A stretch of DNA of 43,962 nucleotides from Burkholderiales bacterium (GTDB lineage Bacteria > Pseudomonadota > Gammaproteobacteria > Burkholderiales > Casimicrobiaceae): the NCBI GenBank assembly GCA_031270015.1, contig JAISYH010000014.1, positions 1 through 43,962 on the forward strand. The letters are read 5' to 3'. The notes beneath the pieces are model-generated. The model searched no databases. It was not told the origin of the DNA and saw only the letters and a list, made by a program, of their open reading frames with translations. Shown here in pieces: positions 27,206 through 36,845 of this stretch. The number at the start of each line of letters is the position of its first letter. Position 1 is the first letter of the stretch. The position numbers and the translations under genes are program-made.

Positions 27206-28526
27206 TTTGATTGCGCGAATCCTGCCGAAAAAACGGATTCGGCAACCGCGCATTTATCACGCCGCGCAGCATACGATCCGCGCCGGACAAATCGACCCCG
27301 CCGCGTTGAGTGTGATTCGTCGTTTGCATAGTTCGGGCTTTCAAGCGTTCGTGGTCGGCGGCGCGGTACGCGATTTGTTGCTTGAGCGTCGTCCCAAAGA
27401 TTTCGACATTGCCACCAACGCGACGCCGGAACAAATCAAACCGCTGTTTCGACGCGCTTTTATCATCGGGCGTCGCTTCAAGCTGGTGCATGTTCATGTC
27501 GGACGCGATGTCATCGAAGTTTCGACTTTTCGCACCGTGCAAACCGATGAAAATGCTACCGACGAACATGGACGCTTGTTGAGTGACAATGTGTACGGCA
27601 CGCAGAGTGAAGACGCGATGCGGCGCGATTTCACGGTCAACGCGCTGTACTTCGATCCGCTGAGCGAGGAAATCTGGGATTACGTCGGCGGCGTCAACGA
27701 CATACGGGCGCGGCGTTTGAAATTGATCGGTTCGCCGGTGACACGTTACCGCGAAGACCCTGTGCGCATGTTGCGCGCCGTGCGCCTTGCCGGAAAATTG
27801 GATTTGACGATTGCGCCGTCCAGTGAAAAGCCTTTGCGTAAACTCGCCGGGTTGATGGCGCATATTCCGCCGACGCGCTTATTTGAAGAAACGCAGAAAT
27901 TATTACTTTCGGGCAACGCGGAAAAAAATATCACCGAAGTGCGCCATTATCATTTATTGCCCGGATTAGACGCGTTGTTGCTTGACGAAAACGCCGAGCA
28001 TTTCGCCGCGCTCGCTCTGAAACATACCGACGACCGGATCAATATCGGGAAAACCGTTTCGCCCGCGTATCTGTTCGGCGCGCTTTTGTGGCCTATGGTG
28101 ACGCGGGAGCGCGACGTATTGTTGGCGGCAGGCGGCAAGCCATTGCCGGCATTGCTGGAAGCAATCGATACCGTGTTTGAAAGGTATGCGCATAAACTGG
28201 CGATGCCGCGCCGTTTCCAAACCATGATCAGAGACATTTGGGTATCGCAGCCACGGTTTGAGCAACGCTCGGGACAACGTCCCTATCGGTTGTTCGGTCA
28301 ACCGAAATTCCGCGCCGCTTACGATTTTATGTTGATGCGCGGCGAAAACGGCGAAGTACCGGAAGAACTCTGCCGTTGGTGGACGCTGTTTCAGGACGCC
28401 GACGAAGAAGGACGCCAACTGTTGATCCATCAGTTGGCGAAAACGACGGACGACAAACGATCGCGCCACCGCCGTCGGCGCAAAACCGCCGCAAAATTGG
28501 CGGCAAACGGCGCGGAGTCATCATGA
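27195..28526 (+). CDS. pcnB: Poly(A) polymerase I
   Basis: This 443-residue class II nucleotidyltransferase adds 3' poly(A) tails that promote RNA decay. It shows [31 protein letters not shown] with the catalytic [35 protein letters not shown] and a basic C-terminal tail ([13 protein letters not shown]) typical of PcnB rather than CCA-adding enzyme. It overlaps folK by ATGA, a conserved pcnB-folK arrangement. Confidence 0.95.
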   Translation: MISSLIARILPKKRIRQPRIYHAAQHTIRAGQIDPAALSVIRRLHSSGFQAFVVGGAVRDLLLERRPKDFDIATNATPEQIKPLFRRAFIIGRRFKLVHVHVGRDVIEVSTFRTVQTDENATDEHGRLLSDNVYGTQSEDAMRRDFTVNALYFDPLSEEIWDYVGGVNDIRARRLKLIGSPVTRYREDPVRMLRAVRLAGKLDLTIAPSSEKPLRKLAGLMAHIPPTRLFEETQKLLLSGNAEKNITEVRHYHLLPGLDALLLDENAEHFAALALKHTDDRINIGKTVSPAYLFGALLWPMVTRERDVLLAAGGKPLPALLEAIDTVFERYAHKLAMPRRFQTMIRDIWVSQPRFEQRSGQRPYRLFGQPKFRAAYDFMLMRGENGEVPEELCRWWTLFQDADEEGRQLLIHQLAKTTDDKRSRHRRRRKTAAKLAANGAESS

Positions 28527-29041
28527 GCGTGAACGCTTTTGTCGGATTGGGCAGTAATCTCGGCAATACGCGGCGGCATATGAATGAGGCGCTGTCCGAA
28601 TTGACGCACATTCCGCAGACACGTTTGATCGCGCGCTCGTCATGGTATCGCACTGTGCCGTATGGCGTAACGCGCCGTCAGCCCCCTTACCTCAACGGCG
28701 TCGCGCATTTATCCACATCGCTGCCCGTCGGAAGATTGCTCACCGAATTGAAAAAGATCGAGCGGCGGCATCGACGCGCCCGTCCGTATCGCCATGCGCC
28801 GCGCACGCTCGATCTGGATTTATTGCTTTATGGCGCGCGATCGAGTAAGAGTCGCTCGCTGACGCTGCCGCATCCGAGATTGCATACGCGCGCTTTCGCG
28901 TTGATCCCCTTGTTGGAAATCGCGCCGAAAATTTATATCGAGGGACGAGGGCAAGCGTTCTCTTGCCTGCTGCGTTTATTGGGCGGACAAAAATCCGCTG
29001 CTGCCGTTTGCAAAATCCCGTCACACGATGCGCGCGATTAA
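28523..29041 (+). CDS. folK: 2-amino-4-hydroxy-6-hydroxymethyldihydropteridine pyrophosphokinase
   Basis: HPPK transfers pyrophosphate to the pterin in folate synthesis. The 172-residue protein has AFVGLGSNLGNTRRHM, SSWYRTVPYGV, LNGVAHLST, the Mg/ATP motif HAPRTLDLDLLLYG and LPHPRLHTRAFALIPLLEIAP. The ATG at 28523 overlaps the pcnB stop (ATGA). The last 21 bases overlap, antisense, the end of trhP. Confidence 0.96.
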   Translation: MSVNAFVGLGSNLGNTRRHMNEALSELTHIPQTRLIARSSWYRTVPYGVTRRQPPYLNGVAHLSTSLPVGRLLTELKKIERRHRRARPYRHAPRTLDLDLLLYGARSSKSRSLTLPHPRLHTRAFALIPLLEIAPKIYIEGRGQAFSCLLRLLGGQKSAAAVCKIPSHDARD

Positions 29042-30310
29042 CGCGAACGTACCGGTGTCACCGATCTTCGCGCGCACGATATATCCGTCGCCAGAGGCAA
29101 CGGATACGGGTTCGCCATCGGTGTTCCAAAGCGCGGAAAGCTTTTGTATGCGGTTGCCGTTTGGCGTGACGATACAAATTTGATCGCCGACCGCAAAACG
29201 ATTTTTTGCCGCCAGCGTCGAAAGCCCGCTCGCGTTATCGTAATCGATTACTTCGGCGACGAATCGTTGTGTATATTGCGACGACGCGCCATCGTCGTAA
29301 TTTTGCGTTTCTTGCGGCGTGTGACGACTGAAAAAGCCTTCAGTGTAACCGCGATGGGCGAGCGCGTCGAGTTCGTCGATCAACATAGAGTCAAACGCGC
29401 GGTGCGCCAGCGCGTCGACGATGGCGCGTCGATATACTTGCGTGGTTCGCGCGACATAATAATGTGATTTAGTGCGCCCTTCGATTTTCAGGCAATCGAC
29501 ACCAATCTCGATCAAACGCGCGACGTGAGCGATGGCGCGTAAATCGCGCGAATTCATGATATACGTGCCATGTTCGTCTTCGGAAATTTCCATCCATTCA
29601 TCGCCGCGCCGCGCCGTTTCCGCAAGCAGGAAAACGTTGTTTTCGGAAAGCAACGTGCCTTCGGCGGTTGCCACGCCCGCGTCGAGCCGGTAACGCCAAC
29701 GGCAGGCGTTGGTGCAAGCGCCTTGATTGGAGTCGCGGTGATTGAAATAGCCGGACAGCAAGCAGCGCCCCGAGTAGGCAACGCAAAGCGCGCCATGCAC
29801 GAATACTTCTAATTCGATGTCGGGACATCGTTGGCGGATTTCGGCGATTTCGTCTAGCGATAGTTCACGGGATAAAATCACGCGGGCGATTCCCTGCGCT
29901 TGCCAGAAACGCACAGCGGCATAGTTGACCGTGTTCGCCTGCACCGAAAGATGAATCGGCATATCCGTCCATCGTTCGCGCACCAACATGATCAATCCGG
30001 GATCGGTCATGATCAATGCGTCGGGCTTGAGCGCAACGACAGGTTCCAGATCACGAATGAAAGTATGTACTTTTTGATTGTGCGGCATCACGTTGACTGC
30101 GAGCAGGAATTTTTTTCCTTCGGCATGAGCGGCGTCGATGCCTTCGGCAAGCGTCGCAACATTACGGAAAGCATTGTTGCGGACACGTAAACTGTAACGT
30201 GGCAAGCCGGCATATACCGCGTCGGCACCATAGGCAAGCGCGTAGCGCAAACTTTTGAGCGAGCCGGCGGGCGCGAGCAGTTCGGGGTGGCGATGTTGCG
30301 ATAAACGCAT
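29021..30310 (-). CDS. trhP: U32 family tRNA hydroxylation protein (TrhP/YegQ type)
   Basis: This 429-residue protein has the U32 pattern ELLAPAGSLKSLRYALAYGADAVYAGLPRYSLRVRNNAF, IMTDPGLIMLVRE, VFVHGALCVAYSGRCLLSGYFNHRDSNQGACTNACRW and LKIEGRTKSHYYVARTTQVYRRAI. The family (E. coli YegQ, now TrhP) takes part in 5-hydroxyuridine formation at tRNA position 34. Its tail overlaps folK by 21 bases on the opposite strand, and it is divergent from the dienelactone hydrolase gene. Confidence 0.92.
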   Translation of the reverse strand: MRLSQHRHPELLAPAGSLKSLRYALAYGADAVYAGLPRYSLRVRNNAFRNVATLAEGIDAAHAEGKKFLLAVNVMPHNQKVHTFIRDLEPVVALKPDALIMTDPGLIMLVRERWTDMPIHLSVQANTVNYAAVRFWQAQGIARVILSRELSLDEIAEIRQRCPDIELEVFVHGALCVAYSGRCLLSGYFNHRDSNQGACTNACRWRYRLDAGVATAEGTLLSENNVFLLAETARRGDEWMEISEDEHGTYIMNSRDLRAIAHVARLIEIGVDCLKIEGRTKSHYYVARTTQVYRRAIVDALAHRAFDSMLIDELDALAHRGYTEGFFSRHTPQETQNYDDGASSQYTQRFVAEVIDYDNASGLSTLAAKNRFAVGDQICIVTPNGNRIQKLSALWNTDGEPVSVASGDGYIVRAKIGDTGTFALIARIV

Positions 30311-30322
30311 TGTCAGAAGTCG

Positions 30323-30360
30323 AGGTTCAAGGCATGATACGAAAGTGGCACAATGAACCT
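30323..30360. promoter_or_regulatory. Inverted repeat in divergent promoter region
   Basis: AGGTTCA (30323-30329) and TGAACCT (30354-30360) are exact inverse copies 24 bases apart, in the 73-base gap between divergent trhP and the dienelactone hydrolase gene. It may be an operator; no regulator is identified. Confidence 0.35.
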
Positions 30361-30383
30361 TACCATTATTTGAGAGTTTTTCA

Positions 30384-31286
30384 ATGAATTTAGAAAATAA
30401 ACTGACTCCGACACAACAGGCGGAATGGAACAGTCTCTATCCGAAAGGCGATACATCACGTCGTCGTTTTGTCGTGTCGTCACTTGCCGCAGGGTTTGCG
30501 TTGGCGACGCAGCCGATCATGGCGCAAACGGCGATCACTACGGACGAAAAAGATTTGAAGGCAAGCGAAATCAAAATCCCGACAGCGGATGGTGAATTGC
30601 TCGCGTATCGGGCGTGCCCTGAAAAAGGCGAGAAACTGCCGACCGTATTGGTCGTGCAGGAAATTTTCGGCGTGCACGATTACATCAAAGATATTTGTCG
30701 CCGCTTTGCCAAACTCGGCTATCTAGCAATCGCGCCCGAACTTTTCGCGCGTTATGGCGATCCGCGCCAGTATTCGAACGTACAAATGTTGATGACGGAA
30801 CTGGTCTCGAAAGTGCCGGATCATGAAGTGATGGATGATCTCGACGCTTGCGCGAAATGGGCAGCGCAAAACAGCGGCGACGCGGCGCGATTGGCAATTT
30901 CCGGTTTTTGCTGGGGCGGTAGAGCCACATGGCTTTACTGCGCGCACAGTGAACGAGTGAAAGCGGGCGTAGCGTGGTATGGACGTTTGGAAGGCGAAAA
31001 CAACGAACGTACACCAGCGCAACCCTTGGAGCGCGTTGATGCGTTAAAAGCGCCGGTACTGGGTTTATACGGAGAAAAGGATAGCGGCATTCCGCTCGCC
31101 AGCGTCGAGAAAATGCGCACGGCGTTAAAAACGAGCAAAAGTAGCGCGGCACGAGCTTCCGAAATCAAGGTCTATCCTGATGCGCCGCATGCGTTTCACG
31201 CCGATTATCGACCGAGTTTCCGTCGTGAACCCGCCGAGGATGGATGGCAACAACTGTTGCAGTGGTTCAAAAAGAACGGGGTTTGA
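30384..31286 (+). CDS. Tat-exported dienelactone hydrolase family protein
   Basis: This 300-residue alpha/beta hydrolase has a twin-arginine signal ([19 protein letters not shown], cleavage likely after PIMAQ, about residue 48), so the mature enzyme is predicted to be periplasmic. The dienelactone hydrolase motifs are [20 protein letters not shown], the nucleophile elbow GFCWGGR with Cys, the acidic residue in GEKDSGIP and the His in [12 protein letters not shown]. The physiological substrate is unknown; few such enzymes act in aromatic degradation when found outside clc-type operons. Confidence 0.92.
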   Translation: MNLENKLTPTQQAEWNSLYPKGDTSRRRFVVSSLAAGFALATQPIMAQTAITTDEKDLKASEIKIPTADGELLAYRACPEKGEKLPTVLVVQEIFGVHDYIKDICRRFAKLGYLAIAPELFARYGDPRQYSNVQMLMTELVSKVPDHEVMDDLDACAKWAAQNSGDAARLAISGFCWGGRATWLYCAHSERVKAGVAWYGRLEGENNERTPAQPLERVDALKAPVLGLYGEKDSGIPLASVEKMRTALKTSKSSAARASEIKVYPDAPHAFHADYRPSFRREPAEDGWQQLLQWFKKNGV

Positions 31287-31326
31287 AGTATGGCGAATAA
31301 TTGTCAACAGAAAAAGAAGAGGAATT

Positions 31327-31824
31327 ATGCCGATTAAGGACATGTTTCCTTATGGAAAAACCGTTGTTACCGTAATGAAGCAACGCGGTAACATTGACGA
31401 AATGCACCTCAACATCAATATCGGCGCAATCCTTACGGAGAAGGTCAAAGAGTTGGGTATCGACGCGTTGTCACAAGAAGAGCGATACGTATATGCTGTT
31501 CAAGGCATGGATAAAGAAGTCAATAACGGCGGTTTTGAGTTGTATTTTTACAATGAAGCGGGGATGTTGGCGACCGAGCTGCCGCAGGCGCTGGAAGCCA
31601 TTGGGTTGCCCGCTAATCTGACGATCGCCAAAGAAGCATTGCGTCGTTTCGGGACGCCGTCTTCATGGGCGAACGACGACCGACGCGCGCATCTGGAAAA
31701 AATTTTCGAGAGCGGCGATAAAGACCTTTGGGAAAGCGTTGATGCCGCGTATTACGAATATCCGGAAATCATCGAAGAAAAATTGCTCGATTACATTGAG
31801 GAGCATATCGAGAAGTTCAAATAA
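31327..31824 (+). CDS. DUF4375 (DMP19-like) protein
   Basis: This 165-residue protein contains the DMP19/DUF4375 core: [23 protein letters not shown], then [19 protein letters not shown] and a helical C-terminus. The biochemical role of the domain is not established; one characterised DMP19 is a DNA-mimic protein. The protein here is acidic ([11 protein letters not shown] near the end). The ATG at 31327 has GAGGA upstream. The last base of its stop codon region overlaps the tsaD start (TAATG), so it is translationally coupled to tsaD. Confidence 0.85.
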   Translation: MPIKDMFPYGKTVVTVMKQRGNIDEMHLNINIGAILTEKVKELGIDALSQEERYVYAVQGMDKEVNNGGFELYFYNEAGMLATELPQALEAIGLPANLTIAKEALRRFGTPSSWANDDRRAHLEKIFESGDKDLWESVDAAYYEYPEIIEEKLLDYIEEHIEKFK

Positions 31825-32858
31825 TGCGGATATTGGGCATCGAAACCTCGTGCGACGAAACGGGAGTCGCGCTTTATGATACCGAAGGCGGGTTGCTCGC
31901 CCACGCGTTGCATACGCAAATCGCTTTGCACGCGGAATACGGCGGCGTCGTACCGGAACTGGCGTCGCGCGATCATGTGCGTAGGATCGTGCCATTGGTC
32001 GAAGACGTGGCGCGGCAAGCGGGGCTGACGTTGAACGAAATCGATGGCGTCGCCTATACACAAGGACCAGGACTCGCCGGCGCTTTGTTGGTCGGCGCAG
32101 GGTTTGCCAGCGCGTTGGCGATGGCGTTGGATAAGCCGGTGATTGGCGTGCATCATCTGGAAGGACATTTGCTTTCGCCATTGTTGTCCACCGCCGCGCC
32201 CGTTTTTCCGTTTGTCGCGTTATTGGTTTCCGGCGGGCATACGCAACTTTATCTAGTGCGGAGTGTCGGTGATTATGAATTACTCGGCGATACGCTCGAC
32301 GACGCGGCGGGTGAAGCGTTCGACAAAACCGCGCAATTATTAGGTTTACCTTACCCGGGTGGACCGGCGCTGGCGCGGCTGGCGCAATTGGGGCGCCCCG
32401 ACCGTTTTCATCTGCCGCGCCCATTGATCGACGCGCCGCATCTCGATTTCAGCTTTTCCGGTTTGAAAACCGCCGTGCTGACATTGGTGCGACGGCAGGA
32501 ACGAAATGGCGTGTTCGACGAACAAGCGCGCGTCGATATCGCGTGTGCGTTCGAAAGCGCGGTGGTCGATGTGCTGGTATCCAAATCGGTGCGCGGCGTC
32601 GAAAAAACAGGGTACTCGCGGTTGGTCGTTGCCGGTGGCGTCGGCGCGAATCACACGTTGCGAAAACGGTTGCATGAAGAAGCCACGACGCGAAAGATAC
32701 AAATTTATTTTCCTGAAACAGCGTTTTGCACGGATAATGGCGCGATGATCGCATTGGCTGGCGCTTTGCGTTTGACAAAAGGCGCGCGAAACTATGCGTT
32801 CACAGTGCGCCCGCGCTGGTCGCTGACCGAATTGCGTGGCGTGGAAACCAATATTTGA
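31824..32858 (+). CDS. tsaD: tRNA N6-adenosine threonylcarbamoyltransferase
   Basis: TsaD transfers the threonylcarbamoyl group to A37 of ANN-decoding tRNAs, with TsaB and TsaE. The 344-residue protein has the family start [33 protein letters not shown], the metal-binding motif [41 protein letters not shown] and [13 protein letters not shown]. The ATG overlaps the DUF4375 stop codon. The gene is complete and ordinary. Confidence 0.98.
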   Translation: MRILGIETSCDETGVALYDTEGGLLAHALHTQIALHAEYGGVVPELASRDHVRRIVPLVEDVARQAGLTLNEIDGVAYTQGPGLAGALLVGAGFASALAMALDKPVIGVHHLEGHLLSPLLSTAAPVFPFVALLVSGGHTQLYLVRSVGDYELLGDTLDDAAGEAFDKTAQLLGLPYPGGPALARLAQLGRPDRFHLPRPLIDAPHLDFSFSGLKTAVLTLVRRQERNGVFDEQARVDIACAFESAVVDVLVSKSVRGVEKTGYSRLVVAGGVGANHTLRKRLHEEATTRKIQIYFPETAFCTDNGAMIALAGALRLTKGARNYAFTVRPRWSLTELRGVETNI

Positions 32859-32873
32859 CGATGAGGAATTACG

Positions 32874-34529
32874 ATGCAAGTAGCCGTTGCTCAACTCAAT
32901 TTGACCGTTGGCGCGCTCGAACATAACACGCAACGCTTGCTCGAAGCGTGGCATGTCGCGCAACGCGCCGGAGCGCGGGTGGTATTGACGCCGGAACTTT
33001 CATTATGCGGTTACGCGCCGGAAGATTTATTGCTGCGGAAGGCTTTTCTTGACGATTGCGCGCATGTGTTGAAAGCATTGGCAACGCAAATCGATAAGGG
33101 TGTTTTGATCGTCGGTTTTCCCGAATATGTCGATGGTAAATGTTATAACGTCATGGCGGTATTGCGAAAGAGAAAAATAGATAAAATTTACCGTAAACAA
33201 ATATTGACTAAAAGCGAAGCGCGTTATTTTTGCGCGGGAAAAGAAACGATCACGTTCAGAGAGACGAACACGCATTTCGCGCTCCTTTTCGGCAGCGATT
33301 TATCGGGGACGGCGGCGCGTAACGTATCCGCGTCTGGCGCGCAAGTGACGTTGGTCGCCGACGCCCGCGCTTATACGATGAACGACGAAGTCGCGCAATC
33401 GGCATGGCTGGGTGAGCGAGCGAAACGGCTGAAACTGCCGATGATCGTCGCGCAACCCGTCGGCGGGCAAGACGCGCAGGTGTTCATGGGCGCGTCTTTG
33501 GCGATTGACCGTAATGGTAGCCGCGTACAGACGTTACCGGCTTGGCAAGAGTCGGTGGCGCTGGTACGGATCAAACGGGGCGTGTTGGAAGCGCGCAGCA
33601 ATTTCAACGACGAATCTGCCGAGTATCATGTGTATCAAGCGTTGGTGACTGCGTTGCGCGATTATGTACGTAAAAACAATTTTGAGGGAGTGCTGTTGGG
33701 GTTATCGGGCGGCATCGATTCGGCGTTGGTCATGGCATTGGCGGTCGATGCGCTGGGCGCGGATCGCGTTCACGCCTATCGTTTACCGTCGCCGTACACC
33801 CGCCAAGAAAGTCTGATCGACGCCGAACGAATGGCAACATCGTCAAATGTTTCGTTGGGTAGTATCGCGTTGAAACCGCTGATGACCGCGATGGATAAAG
33901 CACTTGCGCCAGTAATCGACGCGCCGCTCAACGATCTCGCCGCGCAGAACATTCAGGCGCGTTTGCGCGCATTATTATTGATGTCGTTATCGAATCAAAA
34001 CCACTGGTTACTTCTGGCAACCGGCAATAAATCGGAATCGGCGACTGGCTACGCAACCTTATACGGTGATATGGCGGGCGGTTTCGCGCCGATCAAGGAT
34101 TTGACGAAAACGTGGGTCTATAAGTTGGCGCGTTACCGCAATACTTTGGGACGGCTCATTCCCGAGCGCGTGTTGACGCGCGCGCCGAGCGCGGAATTGA
34201 AATTGGGGCAAACCGATCAAGACTCATTGCCGCCTTACGCGGCATTGGATGCGATCATTGAAGCGTATGTCGAACGTGGCGAGGACGCAGCGGCGTTACT
34301 CAAACAAGGATTCGCGGCGGCGGACATCGAGAAAACGTTGAAGTTGCTGAAGGATAGCGAATATAAGCGGCAACAGGCGACGCCTGGTCCGTGTATTACC
34401 GAAAGAGCGTTCGACGACGATTGGCGCTATCCGTTGACTTCGAAATGGCAGGATAAAATACAGCGTGGAAAATCGGATAAAACAAAGCAAAAAACCAAGG
34501 CAGATGATCGGAAAAAACGGATCAAATGA
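32874..34529 (+). CDS. nadE: NAD synthetase with degenerate glutaminase domain
   Basis: NadE amidates nicotinic acid adenine dinucleotide to NAD. The C-terminal synthetase domain is intact: LGLSGGIDSALVMALAVDALGADRVHA (P-loop, about residue 278), PSPYTRQESL, LLATGNKSESATGYATLYGDMAGGFAPIKDL. The N-terminal nitrilase-type glutaminase domain keeps Glu41 (TPELSLCGYAPEDLL) and Lys108 (YRKQ). The nucleophile region, normally ICED-W, reads LFGSDLSG, with Gly140 in place of Cys; the NxSPY motif reads ADARAY; and the loop after the Lys is about four residues shorter. The domain is thus probably inactive and the enzyme ammonia-dependent or fed by another glutaminase. The C-terminus ends in a Lys-rich tail. 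It is 551 residues long. Confidence 0.93.
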   Translation: MQVAVAQLNLTVGALEHNTQRLLEAWHVAQRAGARVVLTPELSLCGYAPEDLLLRKAFLDDCAHVLKALATQIDKGVLIVGFPEYVDGKCYNVMAVLRKRKIDKIYRKQILTKSEARYFCAGKETITFRETNTHFALLFGSDLSGTAARNVSASGAQVTLVADARAYTMNDEVAQSAWLGERAKRLKLPMIVAQPVGGQDAQVFMGASLAIDRNGSRVQTLPAWQESVALVRIKRGVLEARSNFNDESAEYHVYQALVTALRDYVRKNNFEGVLLGLSGGIDSALVMALAVDALGADRVHAYRLPSPYTRQESLIDAERMATSSNVSLGSIALKPLMTAMDKALAPVIDAPLNDLAAQNIQARLRALLLMSLSNQNHWLLLATGNKSESATGYATLYGDMAGGFAPIKDLTKTWVYKLARYRNTLGRLIPERVLTRAPSAELKLGQTDQDSLPPYAALDAIIEAYVERGEDAAALLKQGFAAADIEKTLKLLKDSEYKRQQATPGPCITERAFDDDWRYPLTSKWQDKIQRGKSDKTKQKTKADDRKKRIK

Positions 34530-34560
34530 ATATTGATGACCAGCAAAGAGGAAAATGATT

Positions 34561-35004
34561 ATGAGTGGCTTTATCAAAGAATTTGAAGAATTTGCGATCA
34601 AAGGCAATGCGGTCGATCTCGCCGTCGGCGTGATCATTGGCGCGGCTTTTGGCAAAATCGTCGATTCCGTCATCAAAGATATATTCATGCCGATAATCAG
34701 CCTGATTTCCGGTGGCTTGGATTTTTCCAACTGGTTTATCGTATTGGGCAAAGTTCCCGATAATTTTTCGGGACCGATGACTTACGCCGCGCTGACGGAG
34801 GCAGGCGTGCCATTATTTGCTTACGGCAATTTCGTTACGATAGTCATCAACTTCATTATATTAGCGTTGATCGTTTTTATCATGGTAAGACGGATCAATC
34901 ACTTGAAGCAAAGAAATCAGAATGAAACGTCGTCGGAAAACTTGCCGCCGCCGGAAGAGGTGGCGCTGTTGCGTGATATTCGGGACGCGCTGCAAAAACG
35001 ATAA
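34561..35004 (+). CDS. mscL: Large-conductance mechanosensitive channel
   Basis: This inner-membrane tension-gated pore opens under hypo-osmotic shock. The 147-residue protein has the N-terminal helix and TM1 (FIKEFEEFAIKGNAVDLAVGVIIGAAFGKIVDSVIKD), a periplasmic loop, TM2 (FGNFVTIVINFIILALIVFIMV-type) and a cytoplasmic helix (PPPEEVALLRDIRDALQK). The second ATG (34561) gives the family start MSGFIKEF with GAGG ten bases upstream; 34555 is an alternative. Confidence 0.96.
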   Translation: MSGFIKEFEEFAIKGNAVDLAVGVIIGAAFGKIVDSVIKDIFMPIISLISGGLDFSNWFIVLGKVPDNFSGPMTYAALTEAGVPLFAYGNFVTIVINFIILALIVFIMVRRINHLKQRNQNETSSENLPPPEEVALLRDIRDALQKR

Positions 35005-35073
35005 TCGTTTTGTGATCCTCAATGTACTGCCATGCATCGTTGGCAAAGTAGGAAGCCGTGAAATGGATGGGCA

Positions 35074-35934
35074 ATGAATCAACAAACAAATACCGCCGCG
35101 CATTGGATTGAAGCGCAAATCGTCGGTAAACGGCAATGGACGGAAAATTTATTTACTTTGCAAATCGACGCGCCGCAAATCCATTTTTCCGCCGGACAAT
35201 TCGCATCGTTGGCGTTGCCGTCGCTGCCCGAGGAAAATAATACCGAGTCAATGACGGCGCGTCCTTATTCTTTTCTCAACCCACCAGATGTCGCGCCGCA
35301 TGAATTTCTGATCGCGCGCATCGCCGATGGAGCGCTGACGCCGCGTTTGGCGCGGCTCGAAGTCGGCGACACGATAGGCATCGGTAATGCTTATGGTTTT
35401 TTCGGTTGTGACGAACCGCCGCCAGCTGAAAACTTATGGATGATTGCCGGCGGCGCAGGTATCGCGCCGTATCTGTCTTTGCTGCGGACGGTCGCGCCTT
35501 GGCAAAAATTCGGGCATATCGTGCTGGTGCATGGTGTACGTTACGCGAACGAGCTGGTGTACCGCGATGTGATCGCCTCGATAAACGCCGCGCATCATGG
35601 AACGTTTACTTATTTGCCGTTGGTCAGCCGCGAACGGAATAGTTTTGCCGACGACATAGCGGCGATAGTGACGGCGGGAAGAATCACGGTGGCGTTGCAA
35701 TCCGGCGTGTTAGAACGGAAAGCAGGGAAAACGATGGAGGCGCACAATGCGCAAGTGATGCTGTGCGGCAATCAGTCGATGATCGAGGAAATTCAGGCAT
35801 TCTTGAAGGAGCGCGGAATGCGTCGTCATCGTCGGAGAATGCCCGGACAAATCACTGTGGAAAGCTATTTGCAATCTGGCGTTGCGGGTGGAGCTGATTT
35901 CGGAGCGGCGGCGCGCTCTTTCAACGTCGCGTAA
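35074..35934 (+). CDS. fpr: Ferredoxin/flavodoxin-NADP reductase
   Basis: This 286-residue flavoprotein exchanges electrons between NADPH and ferredoxin or flavodoxin. It has the FAD motif ARPYSFLNPPD, IGNAYGFF, the NADP-binding WMIAGGAGIAPYLSLLRTV, LVHGVRYANELVYRD, LCGNQSMIEEIQAFLKERGM and RRHRRRMPGQITVESY. The family usually ends at about that point with an aromatic residue; here an extra tail of about 20 residues (GVAGGADFGAAARSFNVA) follows, which may change NADPH affinity. Confidence 0.93.
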   Translation: MNQQTNTAAHWIEAQIVGKRQWTENLFTLQIDAPQIHFSAGQFASLALPSLPEENNTESMTARPYSFLNPPDVAPHEFLIARIADGALTPRLARLEVGDTIGIGNAYGFFGCDEPPPAENLWMIAGGAGIAPYLSLLRTVAPWQKFGHIVLVHGVRYANELVYRDVIASINAAHHGTFTYLPLVSRERNSFADDIAAIVTAGRITVALQSGVLERKAGKTMEAHNAQVMLCGNQSMIEEIQAFLKERGMRRHRRRMPGQITVESYLQSGVAGGADFGAAARSFNVA

Positions 35935-36145
35935 AGCGCGTGGCAAGCGCTCACAAGCGAGGTAGCCAAAAGCAATTCAAAAAATAATATGACAAGAAAA
36001 TCGGAAAATAACATCACAATTTCTACTCTCAGCTTGAATTGTTTAATGCAAAGTTCCTGGCAATAAGCATGCCATATCTACCCGTTGTCGTCGAATCGAT
36101 CCTCTGTAATTCGGCGATTTCGGATATAATTTTTTGTTCCTGAAA
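35935..36145. other. Intergenic region before tRNA-Leu
   Basis: An AT-rich stretch of about 210 bases. CAATTCAA (35973-35980) and TTGAATTG (36034-36041) form a long-spaced 8-bp inverted repeat. A perfect TATAAT at 36125-36130 is the likely -10 box of the tRNA-Leu gene. No coding frame was seen. Confidence 0.5.
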
Positions 36146-36231
<86 letters not shown>

Positions 36232-36254
36232 GATTGGAATTTGAAAGATAAATT

Positions 36255-36845
36255 ATGAAAAACATTTTACTTGTTAACGCCGGGAAGTCCTTCGCTCATT
36301 CACACGGGCAGCTTAACGCCACCCTGCATGAAACCGCGATTGATACGATTGGAAAAATAGGACTGAATACCCAACAAACTATCGTTGACGTCGGCTATGA
36401 CGTTAGCGAGGAAGTCGCCAAAATCAAATGGGCGGATGCAGTCATCTATCAGATGCCGGGCTGGTGGATGGGTCCTCCATGGATACTGAAAAAATATTTC
36501 GATGAAGTATTTACTGCCGGGCATGGCGTACTCTATGAAAGTGACGGGCGGACACGTTCGGACCCCACGAAAAAATACGGCTCGGGCGGTTTGGTTCAAG
36601 ACAAGCGCTATATGCTTTCGCTGACTTGGAACGCGCCATTGGAAGCGTTCACCGAGAAAGATCAGTTTTTCGAGGGCGTAGGCGTCGATGGCGTTTATCT
36701 TCCTGTTCATAAAGCCAATCAATTCCTCGGTATGCGACCGCTGCCTACTTTCATCTGCAACGACGTCATCAAAAAGCCGCAGATAGAAAAGTTCATCGCG
36801 GATTACAGCGAGCATTTGCGACAGGTATTTGCGGCGAAGCAATAA
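36255..36845 (+). CDS. mdaB: NAD(P)H-quinone oxidoreductase, MdaB type
   Basis: This 196-residue flavodoxin-like FAD enzyme reduces quinones by two electrons. It shows NILLVNAGKSFAHSHGQLN, QMPGWWMGPPWILKKYFDEVFTAGHG, LSLTWNAPLEAFTEKDQFFEG and LPTFICNDVIKKPQIEKFIADY, all typical of MdaB. It likely protects against quinone and oxidative stress; this is inferred from the family. It stands alone between tRNA-Leu and tig. Confidence 0.93.
   Translation: MKNILLVNAGKSFAHSHGQLNATLHETAIDTIGKIGLNTQQTIVDVGYDVSEEVAKIKWADAVIYQMPGWWMGPPWILKKYFDEVFTAGHGVLYESDGRTRSDPTKKYGSGGLVQDKRYMLSLTWNAPLEAFTEKDQFFEGVGVDGVYLPVHKANQFLGMRPLPTFICNDVIKKPQIEKFIADYSEHLRQVFAAKQ

Noticed and set aside
31663-32424. Minus-strand frame of 253 codons over tsaD
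   Set aside because: Arg/Pro-rich antisense shadow of DUF4375 and tsaD.
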